NCBI GenBank assembly: GCA_913775315.1
Contig: CAJYIX010000010.1
Coordinates: 1-64,000, forward strand
Length of the DNA: 64,000 bases
Direction: 5' to 3'
Source: an uncultured Sphingomonas sp.
GTDB taxonomy: Bacteria; Pseudomonadota; Alphaproteobacteria; Sphingomonadales; Sphingomonadaceae
Positions within the stretch are counted from its first letter, which is position 1. Every line of letters begins with the position of its first letter. The notes beneath the pieces were generated by a model. The model was given only the letters and a program-made list of their open reading frames with translations. It did no database searches and was not told where the DNA came from. The position numbers and the translations under genes are program-made. This document shows, piece by piece, positions 35,064 through 43,560 of the stretch.

Positions 35064-36163
35064 ACGACATGACCCCGATCGAGACGCAGGCGGCGGAACG
35101 CTGGTCGCGCGCGGCGATCGCTGAGCTTTACGACCTGCCCTTCACCGAACTGGTGTTCCGCGCGGCGGAGGTGCACCGGGCGAACCACCCGGCGAACCAG
35201 GTCCAGCGATCGACGCTCCTGTCGATCAAGACCGGCGGCTGTCCCGAGGATTGCGGATACTGCAACCAGGCGGCGGGCGCGGAGACGGGGCTCAAGGCCA
35301 CCAAGCTCATGGACGTGCGCGCGGTGATGCAGGCGGCGGCGGAGGCCAAGGACAACGGCTCCACCCGCTTCTGCATGGGTGCGGCGTGGCGCAATCCCAA
35401 GGATCGGGACATGCCCGCCATCGTGGAGATGGTGAAAGGCGTGCGCCAGATGGGCATGGAAACCTGCATGACGCTCGGCATGCTCACCCCGAGCCAAGCC
35501 GGGCAACTCGCGGAGGCGGGGCTCGATTACTACAACCACAATATCGATACTTCGCCCGAGCATTACGCCAAGGTCATCACGACCCGGACGTTCGAGGACC
35601 GGCTCGACACGCTGGACGCGGTGCGCGCGGCAGGGATCAACGTCTGCTCGGGCGGGATCGTCGGGCTGGGCGAGGCGCGGAGCGACCGGGTGGGCTTCAT
35701 CCACGCGCTCGCCAACCTGCCCACCCCGCCCGAAAGCGTGCCGGTCAACGCGCTGGTGCCGGTGAAGGGCACGCCGCTCGGCAACATGCTCGCTGACACG
35801 CCGATGGCGAAGATCGACGATATCGAGTTCGTCCGCACCGTGGCGGTCGCGCGCATCACCATGCCGGCGAGCATGGTGAGGCTGTCCGCCGGCCGCGAGA
35901 GCATGAGCGAGGCGACGCAGGCGCTCTGCTTCCTCGCCGGCGCGAACTCGATCTTCACCGGCGACAAGCTGCTGACGACGGGCAATGCGGGCGACGACGC
36001 CGACGGCGCGCTGTTCGCGAAGCTGGGTTTGCAGACGATGGCGGCGGAAGCACCTCGTCACCCCGGCCTGGAGCCGGGGTCCCGCTGCCTCGGAAGCGAA
36101 GGAAGAAGCGGGACCCCGGACCAAGTCCGGGGTGACGACGTGGTGGTTGACTCCGCCAAATGA
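35060..36163 (+). CDS. bioB: Biotin synthase, with C-terminus extended by a palindromic repeat
   Basis: The 367-residue radical-SAM enzyme inserts sulfur into dethiobiotin. The SAM cluster cysteines are Cys61, Cys65 and Cys68 ([12 protein letters not shown]). The body is complete up to [10 protein letters not shown] near residue 332. The last 35 or so residues ([18 protein letters not shown] and on) are read from a palindromic intergenic repeat and are foreign to the family. It supplies biotin for PccA in the same operon, and the gene start overlaps the mutase stop. Confidence 0.95.
   Translation: MNDMTPIETQAAERWSRAAIAELYDLPFTELVFRAAEVHRANHPANQVQRSTLLSIKTGGCPEDCGYCNQAAGAETGLKATKLMDVRAVMQAAAEAKDNGSTRFCMGAAWRNPKDRDMPAIVEMVKGVRQMGMETCMTLGMLTPSQAGQLAEAGLDYYNHNIDTSPEHYAKVITTRTFEDRLDTLDAVRAAGINVCSGGIVGLGEARSDRVGFIHALANLPTPPESVPVNALVPVKGTPLGNMLADTPMAKIDDIEFVRTVAVARITMPASMVRLSAGRESMSEATQALCFLAGANSIFTGDKLLTTGNAGDDADGALFAKLGLQTMAAEAPRHPGLEPGSRCLGSEGRSGTPDQVRGDDVVVDSAK
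36056..36137. repeat. Palindromic (REP-like) repeat inside the 3' end of bioB
   Basis: The left arm CGTCACCCCGGCC...GCCGGGGTCCCGCT and the right arm AGCGGGACCCCGG...CCGGGGTGACG are near-perfect inverted copies, about 31 bases each, around a 20-base centre. Each arm is itself a CCCCGG/CCGGGG hairpin. Such GGGGTGACG-bounded palindromes are scattered between genes in sphingomonads and other alphaproteobacteria. I saw no second copy in this window. Confidence 0.85.
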
Positions 36164-36411
36164 GCTTTTCGGATCGCCCGACGGTGTCGCCGCTGGCGGC
36201 AGCGGGATGCCTCCTCTTCGGTATCGTCGGTGCGATCATTGTTGGCTTGCTCGCAGTCGGTGCGGCGCTGGGTCATTGCGCGCCTCAGCCGGATGGCACC
36301 GGATGCGAGAATAGCGGTCTCATCGACTTCCTGATGTTCCCTGGGAGCCTGATTGTCGCGCTGCTTGGCGGGATATGGCTGGCTCGTTTTGTGACGAGAG
36401 ACAGAAACTGA
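36160..36411 (+). CDS. Small two-helix membrane protein
   Basis: The 83-residue product starts at the bioB stop (ATGA) and ends at the pccA start (TGATG), so it is coupled on both sides. Two hydrophobic helices lie at about 12-38 ([20 protein letters not shown]) and 57-79 ([19 protein letters not shown]). Between them is a loop with two cysteines ([16 protein letters not shown]). No family recognised. Its role in a soluble carboxylase pathway is unclear. Confidence 0.65.
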   Translation: MSFSDRPTVSPLAAAGCLLFGIVGAIIVGLLAVGAALGHCAPQPDGTGCENSGLIDFLMFPGSLIVALLGGIWLARFVTRDRN

Positions 36412-38420
36412 TGTTCAACAAGATCCTCGTCGCCAATCGCGGCGAAATTGCGTGCCGGGTCTTCCGGACGGCCAAGCGCATGGGGTTGAAAACCGTCGCG
36501 GTCTATTCGGATGCCGATGCGCGCAGCCCGCACGTGCTGATGGCCGACGAGGCCGTTCGCCTCGGCCCGGCGCCGGCGGCGGAGAGCTATCTCAAGGCCG
36601 ACCTGATCCTGCTCGCCGCCAAGGAAACGGGCGCGGACTGCATCCATCCCGGTTACGGCTTCCTGTCCGAGCGCGAGAGCTTCGCGCGCGCCTGTGCCGA
36701 CGCCGGCATTGCGTTCGTCGGCCCGCCGCCGAACGCGATCGCGGCGATGGGGGACAAGATCGAATCGAAGAAGCTCGCCAAGGCGGCGGGGGTCAACGTC
36801 GTCCCCGGCTTCCTCGGCGAGATCGCCGACACGGACGAGGCGGTGCGGATCGCGTCCGACATCGGCTATCCGGTGATGATGAAGGCGTCGGCCGGCGGCG
36901 GCGGCAAGGGGATGCGGCTCGCCTACTCCGAACAGGACGTGCGCGAGGGGTTCGAGGCGACCAAGCGCGAGGGGCTGGCGAGCTTCGGCGACGACCGCGT
37001 CTTCATCGAGAAGTTCATCGAGCAGCCGCGCCATATCGAGATCCAGGTGCTGGGCGACCAGCACGGCAACATCGTCTATCTCGGCGAGCGCGAATGCTCG
37101 ATCCAGCGCCGCCACCAGAAGGTGGTCGAGGAAGCGCCGTCGCCCTTCGTCACTCCAGCGATGCGCAAGAAGATGGGCGAGCAGGCGGTCGCGCTGGCCC
37201 GCGCGGTCGGCTATTACAGCGCCGGTACGGTCGAGCTGATCGTGTCGGGCGCCGACACCACCGGCGACGGCTTCTACTTCCTCGAAATGAACACCCGGCT
37301 TCAGGTCGAGCATCCGGTGACGGAGGCGATCACCGGCCTTGACCTCGTCGAGCAGATGATCCGAGTCGCCGCCGGCGAGCGCCTGGCGTTCGATCAGGAC
37401 GGCGTGAAGCTCGACGGCTGGGCGATCGAGAACCGCGTCTATGCCGAGGACCCCTATCGCGGCTTCCTGCCGTCGACCGGGCGGCTGGTGCGCTACGCCC
37501 CGCCCGCGGCGGAGGGGACGCCCTATGGCGAGACGCCCGCCACCGGCTACACCCGCGTCGACGACGGCGTCGCCGAAGGGGGCGAGGTCAGCATGTTCTA
37601 TGATCCCATGATCGCCAAGCTTGTCACCTGGGCGCCCACCCGCGACGAGGCGGCGGATCTTCAGGTCGCAGCGCTCGACCGGTTCGTGGTCGAGGGGGTG
37701 GGCAACAATGTCGATTTCCTGTCGGCGCTGATGCAGCACCCGCGCTTCCGCTCGGGTACGCTGACGACCGGCTTCATCGCGGAGGAATATCCCGAGGGGT
37801 TCACCGGCGCGCCCGCCGACGCGGGCTTGCAGCGCAAGCTGGCGGCGCTGGCGGCGGTGATCGCCGAGGCGACGGCGGCGCGCGCACGGACGATCGGCGG
37901 ACAGCTCGGCGATGCGCTGACCGCGCCGCAGGCGTGGACAGCGCGGATCGGCGAGGCGGACTTCGCGGTCGATCTGGCGGACGGCTTGACCGTCGACGGA
38001 CAGAAGCTGTTGGTCGAGCACGACTTCCGCCCCGGCGCGCGCCTCGTCCACGCCGAGATCGACGGCGAACCGTTGTCGGTGCAGGTCGCGCCGACGCGCG
38101 GCGGCTGGCGGCTGACGACGCGCGGCGCGGCGCACGCCGTCCGCGTGCTGCCCTCGCACATCGCCCCACTGGCGGCGCACATGATCGAGAAGCTGCCGCC
38201 CGATACCTCGAAGTTCCTGCTCTGCCCGATGCCGGGCTTGCTCACGCGGCTGGAAGTGGCCGAGGGCGACCGGGTCGAGGCGGGACAGCCGCTGGCGGTG
38301 GTCGAGGCGATGAAGATGGAGAACATCCTGCGCGCCGAACGCGCGGGCACCGTTGCCAAGGTAAACCACCAGCCCGGCGAGAGCCTGGCGGTCGACGCGG
38401 CGATCCTCGAGTTCGAATGA
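36411..38420 (+). CDS. pccA: Propionyl-CoA carboxylase, biotin-containing (alpha) subunit
   Basis: The 669-residue protein joins a biotin carboxylase (residues about 1-450: [46 protein letters not shown]), a BT interaction domain, and a C-terminal biotinyl domain with VVEAMKMENIL, where the lysine is biotinylated. It works with PccB at 28885. The carboxylase genes are split by about 6 kb holding the rest of the pathway. The start ATG overlaps the preceding stop. Confidence 0.97.
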   Translation: MFNKILVANRGEIACRVFRTAKRMGLKTVAVYSDADARSPHVLMADEAVRLGPAPAAESYLKADLILLAAKETGADCIHPGYGFLSERESFARACADAGIAFVGPPPNAIAAMGDKIESKKLAKAAGVNVVPGFLGEIADTDEAVRIASDIGYPVMMKASAGGGGKGMRLAYSEQDVREGFEATKREGLASFGDDRVFIEKFIEQPRHIEIQVLGDQHGNIVYLGERECSIQRRHQKVVEEAPSPFVTPAMRKKMGEQAVALARAVGYYSAGTVELIVSGADTTGDGFYFLEMNTRLQVEHPVTEAITGLDLVEQMIRVAAGERLAFDQDGVKLDGWAIENRVYAEDPYRGFLPSTGRLVRYAPPAAEGTPYGETPATGYTRVDDGVAEGGEVSMFYDPMIAKLVTWAPTRDEAADLQVAALDRFVVEGVGNNVDFLSALMQHPRFRSGTLTTGFIAEEYPEGFTGAPADAGLQRKLAALAAVIAEATAARARTIGGQLGDALTAPQAWTARIGEADFAVDLADGLTVDGQKLLVEHDFRPGARLVHAEIDGEPLSVQVAPTRGGWRLTTRGAAHAVRVLPSHIAPLAAHMIEKLPPDTSKFLLCPMPGLLTRLEVAEGDRVEAGQPLAVVEAMKMENILRAERAGTVAKVNHQPGESLAVDAAILEFE

Positions 38421-38428
38421 GCGACGGC

Positions 38429-38458
38429 GCGGCGATCCGGTCCATGCCGGGTCGCCGC
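38429..38458. terminator. Hairpin between pccA and the convergent yceD-like gene
   Basis: GCGGCGATCCGG (38429-38440) pairs with CCGGGTCGCCGC (38447-38458) over 12 base pairs with one wobble, around a six-base loop. No T-run follows on either strand, but its place between convergent genes fits termination. Confidence 0.55.
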
Positions 38459-38470
38459 GTCAGTTCCGCG

Positions 38471-38995
38471 CTACTTCTTCAACTTCTCCTGAAGCGCGGC
38501 GGCAAGGCCGGAGAGCGGCGTCACCGCGCCCTCCTCGATCACGCCCGCCTCGCGCAGCGCTTCCTCCGCGCCCGGCGCGCGGGGGAAGGGGTCGAGCGCG
38601 AGCGCCAGCGTCTCCGCCGCCGCCTCGCCCAGGTCGATCGCGCTGCCGGTGTAGAACATCGTGTCGCAATCGGCCTCGTCCAGCTCGACCTCCTCGGGGG
38701 CATCGTCGCCGGGTTCGGGGAGGAAGCGCAGGGTGAAGGGCTCGTCGATCGTCGCGGGCACCGGCGCGGCGGTAGCGACGCACGCCTGTACCACTCGGCC
38801 TGTCAGCCGCCCGGTCGCGAGCACGCCCACCGCATCGCGGCGCACGGCGTAATCGGCGTGGAGGCTGTCGAGCGAGACGAGCTCGAACCGCCGGGCGAGC
38901 GCCGCTCGCTCGGCCTCGTCCGCGTCGATCGACAGCTTGTTGTCGCCCGCACCGATCTGGTCGAGGCGGAGGGGGCGGGAAAACTCCGGGGTCAT
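38471..38995 (-). CDS. YceD/DUF177-family protein
   Basis: The 174-residue protein has the DUF177 hallmarks: TGRVVQACVATAAPVPATID (Cys-containing strand), then an acidic EEVELDEADCDTMFYTGSAIDLGEAAAETL segment. In E. coli and plants, YceD homologues act in 23S rRNA or ribosome biogenesis. The usual partner rpmF is not here. It overlaps the end of the upstream chaperone gene by four bases, so the two are co-translated. Confidence 0.88.
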   Translation of the reverse strand: MTPEFSRPLRLDQIGAGDNKLSIDADEAERAALARRFELVSLDSLHADYAVRRDAVGVLATGRLTGRVVQACVATAAPVPATIDEPFTLRFLPEPGDDAPEEVELDEADCDTMFYTGSAIDLGEAAAETLALALDPFPRAPGAEEALREAGVIEEGAVTPLSGLAAALQEKLKK

Positions 38996-39504
38996 GGCAG
39001 CACCCCCTCGCGCAGGCGGTCCGCGCCCATGCCGTTCAGGTCGCCGCGGAACGCCGTCAGCCCCTCGCGCACATGCGCCAGCGCCGCGGGGGGCGGGGTT
39101 TCGCCCCGCCAGACGTTGCGGACGATCGCGCCGTCGAGATCGCCGCCCGCCAGCCCGTCACGATACGCGCCGAGGCGGCCGCCGAGCATCCCCATCATCT
39201 TGCCGATATGCTTGCCGACCATGATGTCGCCGACGCCCTGCTGGCGAAGCTGGACGTCCATATCCTCGATGAAGCATTCGGCGAGCGAGGCGGACAGCGC
39301 CGCCGACCGCTCAGCCTCGCCCTCCAGCCGCAGCAGCACCATCGCCAGCACCGCGGCAACCATGTCGAACCTGCCGTCGATCGTGTCGGGCACGCCGCCC
39401 TCGACATACCAGTGCGGCTGACGGGCGCGCTCGACGATCGCGGCATAGAGCGGCTCGCCCTCCCGCGGGGCGGCCCTGCCGAACAGGCGTTGAAAAAGTC
39501 CCAT
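38992..39504 (-). CDS. Ubiquinol-cytochrome c chaperone family protein (CBP3-like)
   Basis: From the ATG at 39504 the product has 170 residues. The conserved stretches QPHWYVEGGVPDTIDGRFDM and CFIEDMDVQLRQQGVGDIMV match the bacterial relatives of mitochondrial CBP3, a cytochrome b assembly factor for complex III. In alphaproteobacteria it commonly stands beside yceD and divergent from bamE, exactly as here. Confidence 0.88.
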   Translation of the reverse strand: MGLFQRLFGRAAPREGEPLYAAIVERARQPHWYVEGGVPDTIDGRFDMVAAVLAMVLLRLEGEAERSAALSASLAECFIEDMDVQLRQQGVGDIMVGKHIGKMMGMLGGRLGAYRDGLAGGDLDGAIVRNVWRGETPPPAALAHVREGLTAFRGDLNGMGADRLREGVLP

Positions 39505-39637
39505 CTTGTTCCCTGAAATCACTCGCGCCGCGCACACACCTTGTTCGCGGCGGCTACCCCGCATATTGAGGCACCTCGCGGCCGATGCAATCATGTCGTC
39601 CGCGCCGTTGCCCGTGCTTTGAGTTCAGGAGATTTCG

Positions 39638-40117
39638 ATGGCGTCCACCGGTCCCCGTGCGATCGCGATGCTGCTGGCCCTTTCGGTCGCGGCGAGCGCG
39701 TGCGCGCCGCTGCGCAGCCATCAGGGCTATGTCATCGACGCCGACCTCGTGAACTCGGTCCAACCGGGCGTCGACAATCGCGAATCGGTGCTACGTACGC
39801 TCGGCAAGCCGACGCTGACCGCGCAGTTCAACGAGGGCGAATGGTATTATGTCGCCCGCGACAGCCGCAACTATGCCTTCAACAATCCGAAGGCGCGGGC
39901 GCAGACGACGCTGCGCGTCCGCTTCGATCCGAACGGCACGGTGAGCAGCATCGACCGCATGGGGCTGGAGCAGGTCGCGCAGGTCAGCCCGACGTCGAAG
40001 AAGACGCCGACGCTGGGCCGCGAGAAGAGCTTCTTCCAGGAGCTGTTCGGCAATATCGGTACCGTCGGCGCCGCGGGCGCGCCGGGTGGCGGCGGCGGTA
40101 GCAACACCGGCCCCTGA
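39638..40117 (+). CDS. bamE: BamE/SmpA outer-membrane assembly lipoprotein
   Basis: The 159-residue lipoprotein has Cys22 in the lipobox ASAC. The SmpA/OmlA domain follows: VQPGVDNRESVLRTLGKPTL, then GEWYYVARDSRNYAF and TLRVRFDPNGTVSSID. BamE is an accessory lipoprotein of the BAM complex that inserts barrel proteins in the outer membrane. The Gly/Ser-rich C-terminus (APGGGGGSNTGP) looks disordered. A weak hairpin CCCGGCC/GGCCGGG (40151-40172) follows. Confidence 0.93.
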   Translation: MASTGPRAIAMLLALSVAASACAPLRSHQGYVIDADLVNSVQPGVDNRESVLRTLGKPTLTAQFNEGEWYYVARDSRNYAFNNPKARAQTTLRVRFDPNGTVSSIDRMGLEQVAQVSPTSKKTPTLGREKSFFQELFGNIGTVGAAGAPGGGGGSNTGP

Positions 40118-40252
40118 TCCTCAACCTTTCGCTTCGCTGACCGAAGCGTTCCCGGCCGGTTCAGTGGCCGGGCTCCATATCCGTTCCCAGCACGGACCTT
40201 TTGCCGATTCGTCGGTTGTGGGGTCCGGGGGCAGAACATGGAGGAACTAGAC

Positions 40253-40774
40253 ATGCGAAAGCTCATCACAACCGCCCTGATGGCCGCCGTTGCGATCCCG
40301 TCGCTGGCGGTGCCGGGCGTCGCCAGCGCGCAGTCGTATCGCGAGGTTCAGGACAGCCGCCGCGATCTGCGTGAGGAGCGTCGCGAACTGCGTCAGGCGC
40401 AACGTTACGGCGACCGCCGCGATATCCGCGAGGAGCGCCGCGACGTCCGCGACGCGCGCCGCGAACTGCGCGAGGATCGCCGCGACTATCGCCGGGCCTG
40501 GGGCCGGAACGACTGGCGCGACTGGCGCGGCCGCAACCGCGCGCTCTATGCCCGCGGTAACTGGCGCGCGCCGTTCCGTTACAATCAGTGGCGTGCCGGC
40601 GCGAGGATTGCGCCGACCTATTACGGCCAGCGCTACTGGATCAGCGATCCGTATCGCTATCGCCTGCCCGCGCCCCGCGCGAACCAGCGCTGGATCCGTC
40701 ACTACGACGACGTGGTGCTGATCGATTACCGCCGCGGCGTGGTGGTCGACGTGATCCGCGGCTTCTACTTCTAA
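40253..40774 (+). CDS. RcnB-family periplasmic protein with Arg-rich repeats
   Basis: From the ATG at 40253 the product has 173 residues with a signal peptide (to about GVASAQ). Residues 30-80 are strikingly repetitive: RRDLREERRELRQAQ, then DIREERRDVRDARRELREDR, which should form one long charged helix. The C-terminal YYGQRYWISDPYRYRLPAPR and GVVVDVIRGFYF match the RcnB domain, named for nickel/cobalt homeostasis in E. coli. The metal role is not shown for such relatives. Confidence 0.85.
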   Translation: MRKLITTALMAAVAIPSLAVPGVASAQSYREVQDSRRDLREERRELRQAQRYGDRRDIREERRDVRDARRELREDRRDYRRAWGRNDWRDWRGRNRALYARGNWRAPFRYNQWRAGARIAPTYYGQRYWISDPYRYRLPAPRANQRWIRHYDDVVLIDYRRGVVVDVIRGFYF

Positions 40775-40781
40775 ACGGATC

Positions 40782-40806
40782 AGGGGCGGGTGTCCGGCCC
40801 GCCCCT
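40782..40806 (+). terminator. First hairpin after the RcnB-like gene
   Basis: AGGGGCGGG (40782-40790) pairs perfectly with CCCGCCCCT (40798-40806) around a seven-base loop, five bases after the stop codon region. No T-run follows. Confidence 0.5.
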
Positions 40807-40829
40807 CAACCCGCCAACAGGTGGGGAAT

Positions 40830-40863
40830 CCGGTCGGCGGCGACGCCGGCCGGGTTTCGTTTT
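40830..40863 (+). terminator. Rho-independent terminator after the RcnB-like gene
   Basis: CCGGTCGGCG (40830-40839), loop GCGA, then CGCCGGCCGG (40844-40853) and GTTTCGTTTT. Ten base pairs with one wobble and a T-rich tail make this the true terminator. A further perfect ten-base stem GGCCGCGTCG/CGACGCGGCC (40886-40916) follows and may serve the convergent gene at 40986. Confidence 0.8.
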
Positions 40864-40985
40864 GCGTAAGCGGGGAGCCCCGTACGGCCGCGTCGGAGAT
40901 ACGCATCGACGCGGCCGGTGCGCGACAGGCACCAATCCCGAAAGGGGTTGGGATCGGCGGCGGAACGCGCCGGTTGCCAAATGGT

Positions 40986-42032
40986 TCAGAAGTCGCTGCC
41001 GATCGTCAGGGCAAGGCCTGATCCGGGGCGCGCGCGCCCGGCAATCCGCTGTCGCCAGTCAAGCGTCAGGCGAACGCGCCGCTCGCCGACCGGCAAGGCG
41101 ATCGCGGCCGACGGACCGATATCGAGCCGCTGCGCATCGCGCTGTGCCCCGCCCCATGCGCCGAGGCCCAGCGTCACCTCGCCGTCCCGACCCGCATTGG
41201 CGACGGGCGCAGCAAGGCGGAGCGCGCCGTCGGCGAACGGCTCCGACCGTCCGCTGCGAAGGACGCCGCCGGCCTGCGTATACCCCTCCAGGCTGAAGCC
41301 TGCGGCGACCGGGCGCGGCGCGAGGCCGCCGACCGCCAGCAACGCCGGACCGCCCGGCGTGCCGTCCAGCCCGAGGCGCTGTTCGGCGATCAGCGCCACC
41401 GGCGCACCGCGCGGCCGCCACTCGATCCCCAGCGCCGCCTCACGCCCCGGCCCGCGCGTCGGGGAGGAGAGGCGTGCCGACAGGGCCAGCGTTCGCGCGC
41501 TGCCGAGCGCATAGCGGAGCCGGATGCCCCCTTGCGACCCGCCAAGTTGCCCGCCGGGGCCGAGGCTGGCCCCGCCGCCGCCGTCCCTGAGAGAAAGCCA
41601 GCCGCTTCCCGACAGGCGCGGCGCGGCGGCAAAGGCGCGGGCGGGCGGGGCGAGACGGCCTGACGGCGTCGCTGGCAGGGGAACGTACGGCGTGGACAGC
41701 GTCGGCCGCGCGCGCCGCTGCGGCTCACCGAAGCCGATCTGAGCGATCAGCGCCAGCGTCACCGATCGGCCGGGGATTGTCGCGGGCGCGGTCGACCGGG
41801 TCGGCATCCCGGCGGTGTGGGGAAGGGCCGGGCGAAGGTGCGGCACCGCGATTGTCCACTCGCCCAGCATCCGCGGCGGCAGCGAGGCGATGGCCTTGCC
41901 CGCCGGTGCCGCCTCCGCGCTGACCAAGCCGAGCTGTGCCGCCTCGGGCAGCAGCATCGCCGCGCGCAGGGCCGTCCACCCGCCAAGCACGGCGACGAGG
42001 AAGCGGAGGGGGCGTCCCGCGGGCGTGCTCAT
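40986..42032 (-). CDS. NfrA-C-like outer-membrane barrel protein
   Basis: From the ATG at 42032 the product has 348 residues. An N-terminal hydrophobic stretch (PLRFLVAVLGGWTALRAAML) precedes a Pro/Ala-rich middle and a beta-rich C-terminal half. That half (GLGAWGGAQRDAQRLDIGPS, RVRLTLDWRQRIAGRARPGS, GLALTIGSDF) closely follows the C-terminal barrel domain of NfrA, the phage N4 receptor and NGR-polysaccharide secretion pore of E. coli. It overlaps the NfrB-like glycosyltransferase gene by four bases. It lacks the long TPR region of NfrA. Confidence 0.75.
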   Translation of the reverse strand: MSTPAGRPLRFLVAVLGGWTALRAAMLLPEAAQLGLVSAEAAPAGKAIASLPPRMLGEWTIAVPHLRPALPHTAGMPTRSTAPATIPGRSVTLALIAQIGFGEPQRRARPTLSTPYVPLPATPSGRLAPPARAFAAAPRLSGSGWLSLRDGGGGASLGPGGQLGGSQGGIRLRYALGSARTLALSARLSSPTRGPGREAALGIEWRPRGAPVALIAEQRLGLDGTPGGPALLAVGGLAPRPVAAGFSLEGYTQAGGVLRSGRSEPFADGALRLAAPVANAGRDGEVTLGLGAWGGAQRDAQRLDIGPSAAIALPVGERRVRLTLDWRQRIAGRARPGSGLALTIGSDF

Positions 42033-43432
42033 GCCGGCTCGCGCGGCAGGTCGGGGAAATGATGCGCCGTCTTGTCCCAATGGAGCGCCTGACCGCGCAG
42101 CAGCCCGACATAGCGCCAGATCGCGCGCCGCGCGGCGAGCAGCGCGATGAAATTGGCGACGACCATGCGGGGGGCCGACCACAGCGCCTCCACCCGGCCG
42201 TAGGCGGCACCGACGAACGCCGCGCGCATGACGATCCGCCAGCCGAGCAGCCAGGCGTTGAGACCGAGGAGTGCGGCGAGCGCCGGACCGATGGACGCCG
42301 TGCTCGACCCGCGCCAGAGATCGATCACCGCAAGCGCCGCCCAGCCGACCAGCGAGACATAGGCGGCGGCGAGTACCAGGACCGACAGGATTGCCCGCCG
42401 GTCGCGCATCCGCATCCAGTGATCGCCGATCGCCAGCGGCCGTCCCCAGCCGGTCCGGTCCCAGCCGGCCAGCGCGATCCCCGTCATCCAGCGTGCCTTC
42501 TGACGCACCGATGCCTCGAGCGTCGCGGGGAAATAGGCGCGGACGGCGACCGGCGCCGTGCCGTCGAGGACGCGGACGAACGCTGCGCGGCCGCCGGTGC
42601 GCGCGATGGCGAGGCCGAGTTCGTAATCCTCGGTCAGCGAGCCCGGATCGAAGGGCAGGCCGCCGCGCGTCGCGGCGATGCGCGCGAGGGTGCCGCGATC
42701 GATCGCGCAGCCCACGCCCGCCAGCGGCATCGCCGCGCCCAGCGTCTGGCGCACCAGCATCTGCTTGGCATGGCTCTCCGCGAACTCGTCGGCATAGTGG
42801 CCCGCGACCAGCCGCGATCGCTGGTCGATCAGGGGAAGGACGGGGACCTGCACCACCGCGGCCCCGGCATCGAGGTGACGGGCATAGACCGCCAGCTCGC
42901 CGCGATGCACGACATCCTCCGCATCGTGGAGGATGACGGCGCGGAACGCCCGCCCCTCCGCCGCCTCGTCGGCTAGCATCGCCCGCCAGATCGTGTTGAG
43001 GCAGTCGGCCTTGGTCGTCGGCCCGGGCTTGTCGCCGATGACCAGGCGGATGCGCTCGTCGCGCGCGGCGACCTCGATCACCGCATCGATCGTCGCGCCA
43101 TCATTGGGATAGGCGCCGACATAGAGCCGCCAGCCCGGATCGCCCAGCCGCGCCGCCGCCGTGCGAAGCATCGCGCCGATGACCGCACTTTCGTCCCAGG
43201 CGGCGACGAAGATCGCCAGCGGCTGCGCGGCGGGGGGCAGGTCGGCAAGCCGCGGCGTGTTGATCCGGGCGATGCGCCGGCCCGCCAGGCGGATCAGAAA
43301 GAGGAAGTCGACGAGGAAATCGTCGAGCCCGCCAATCGCGAAGCCGATCGCGGCGAACAGCATCGTTTCATGCACGACAGCGCCGGTCAGCGGCAGCAGC
43401 CATTCGCCCGTCGTCAAGCGGTCTGCCCCCAA
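42029..43432 (-). CDS. NfrB-like membrane glycosyltransferase (family 2)
   Basis: The 467-residue protein has N-terminal membrane helices (about 19-48), a GT2 domain with acidic site VILHDAEDVVHRGEL, a TED motif in DPGSLTEDYELGLA and the QxxRW motif in RQKARWMTGIALAGW, then four or so C-terminal helices. NfrB of E. coli has the same core but adds a C-terminal MshEN c-di-GMP-binding domain, absent here. It probably polymerises an exopolysaccharide exported through the NfrA-like barrel encoded next. AT-rich TAATTAATTA (43466-43475) lies upstream in the divergent promoter region. Confidence 0.85.
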   Translation of the reverse strand: MGADRLTTGEWLLPLTGAVVHETMLFAAIGFAIGGLDDFLVDFLFLIRLAGRRIARINTPRLADLPPAAQPLAIFVAAWDESAVIGAMLRTAAARLGDPGWRLYVGAYPNDGATIDAVIEVAARDERIRLVIGDKPGPTTKADCLNTIWRAMLADEAAEGRAFRAVILHDAEDVVHRGELAVYARHLDAGAAVVQVPVLPLIDQRSRLVAGHYADEFAESHAKQMLVRQTLGAAMPLAGVGCAIDRGTLARIAATRGGLPFDPGSLTEDYELGLAIARTGGRAAFVRVLDGTAPVAVRAYFPATLEASVRQKARWMTGIALAGWDRTGWGRPLAIGDHWMRMRDRRAILSVLVLAAAYVSLVGWAALAVIDLWRGSSTASIGPALAALLGLNAWLLGWRIVMRAAFVGAAYGRVEALWSAPRMVVANFIALLAARRAIWRYVGLLRGQALHWDKTAHHFPDLPREPA

Positions 43433-43560
43433 ACCGATTCGGATGGCGGAGCATTCCGCTGATACTAATTAATTACAAGTTCCGAAAAGCTTGGGGCGGC
43501 GGGTTTTCTTTGCCGCGGGGCTGGCCTAGCACGGCCGCACCCGCGTTCTGACGAGTGCCG

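Noticed and set aside
36285-38369. 694-codon frame on the minus strand opposite pccA
   Set aside because: Mirror frame of a certain biotin carboxylase gene; no recognisable protein features.
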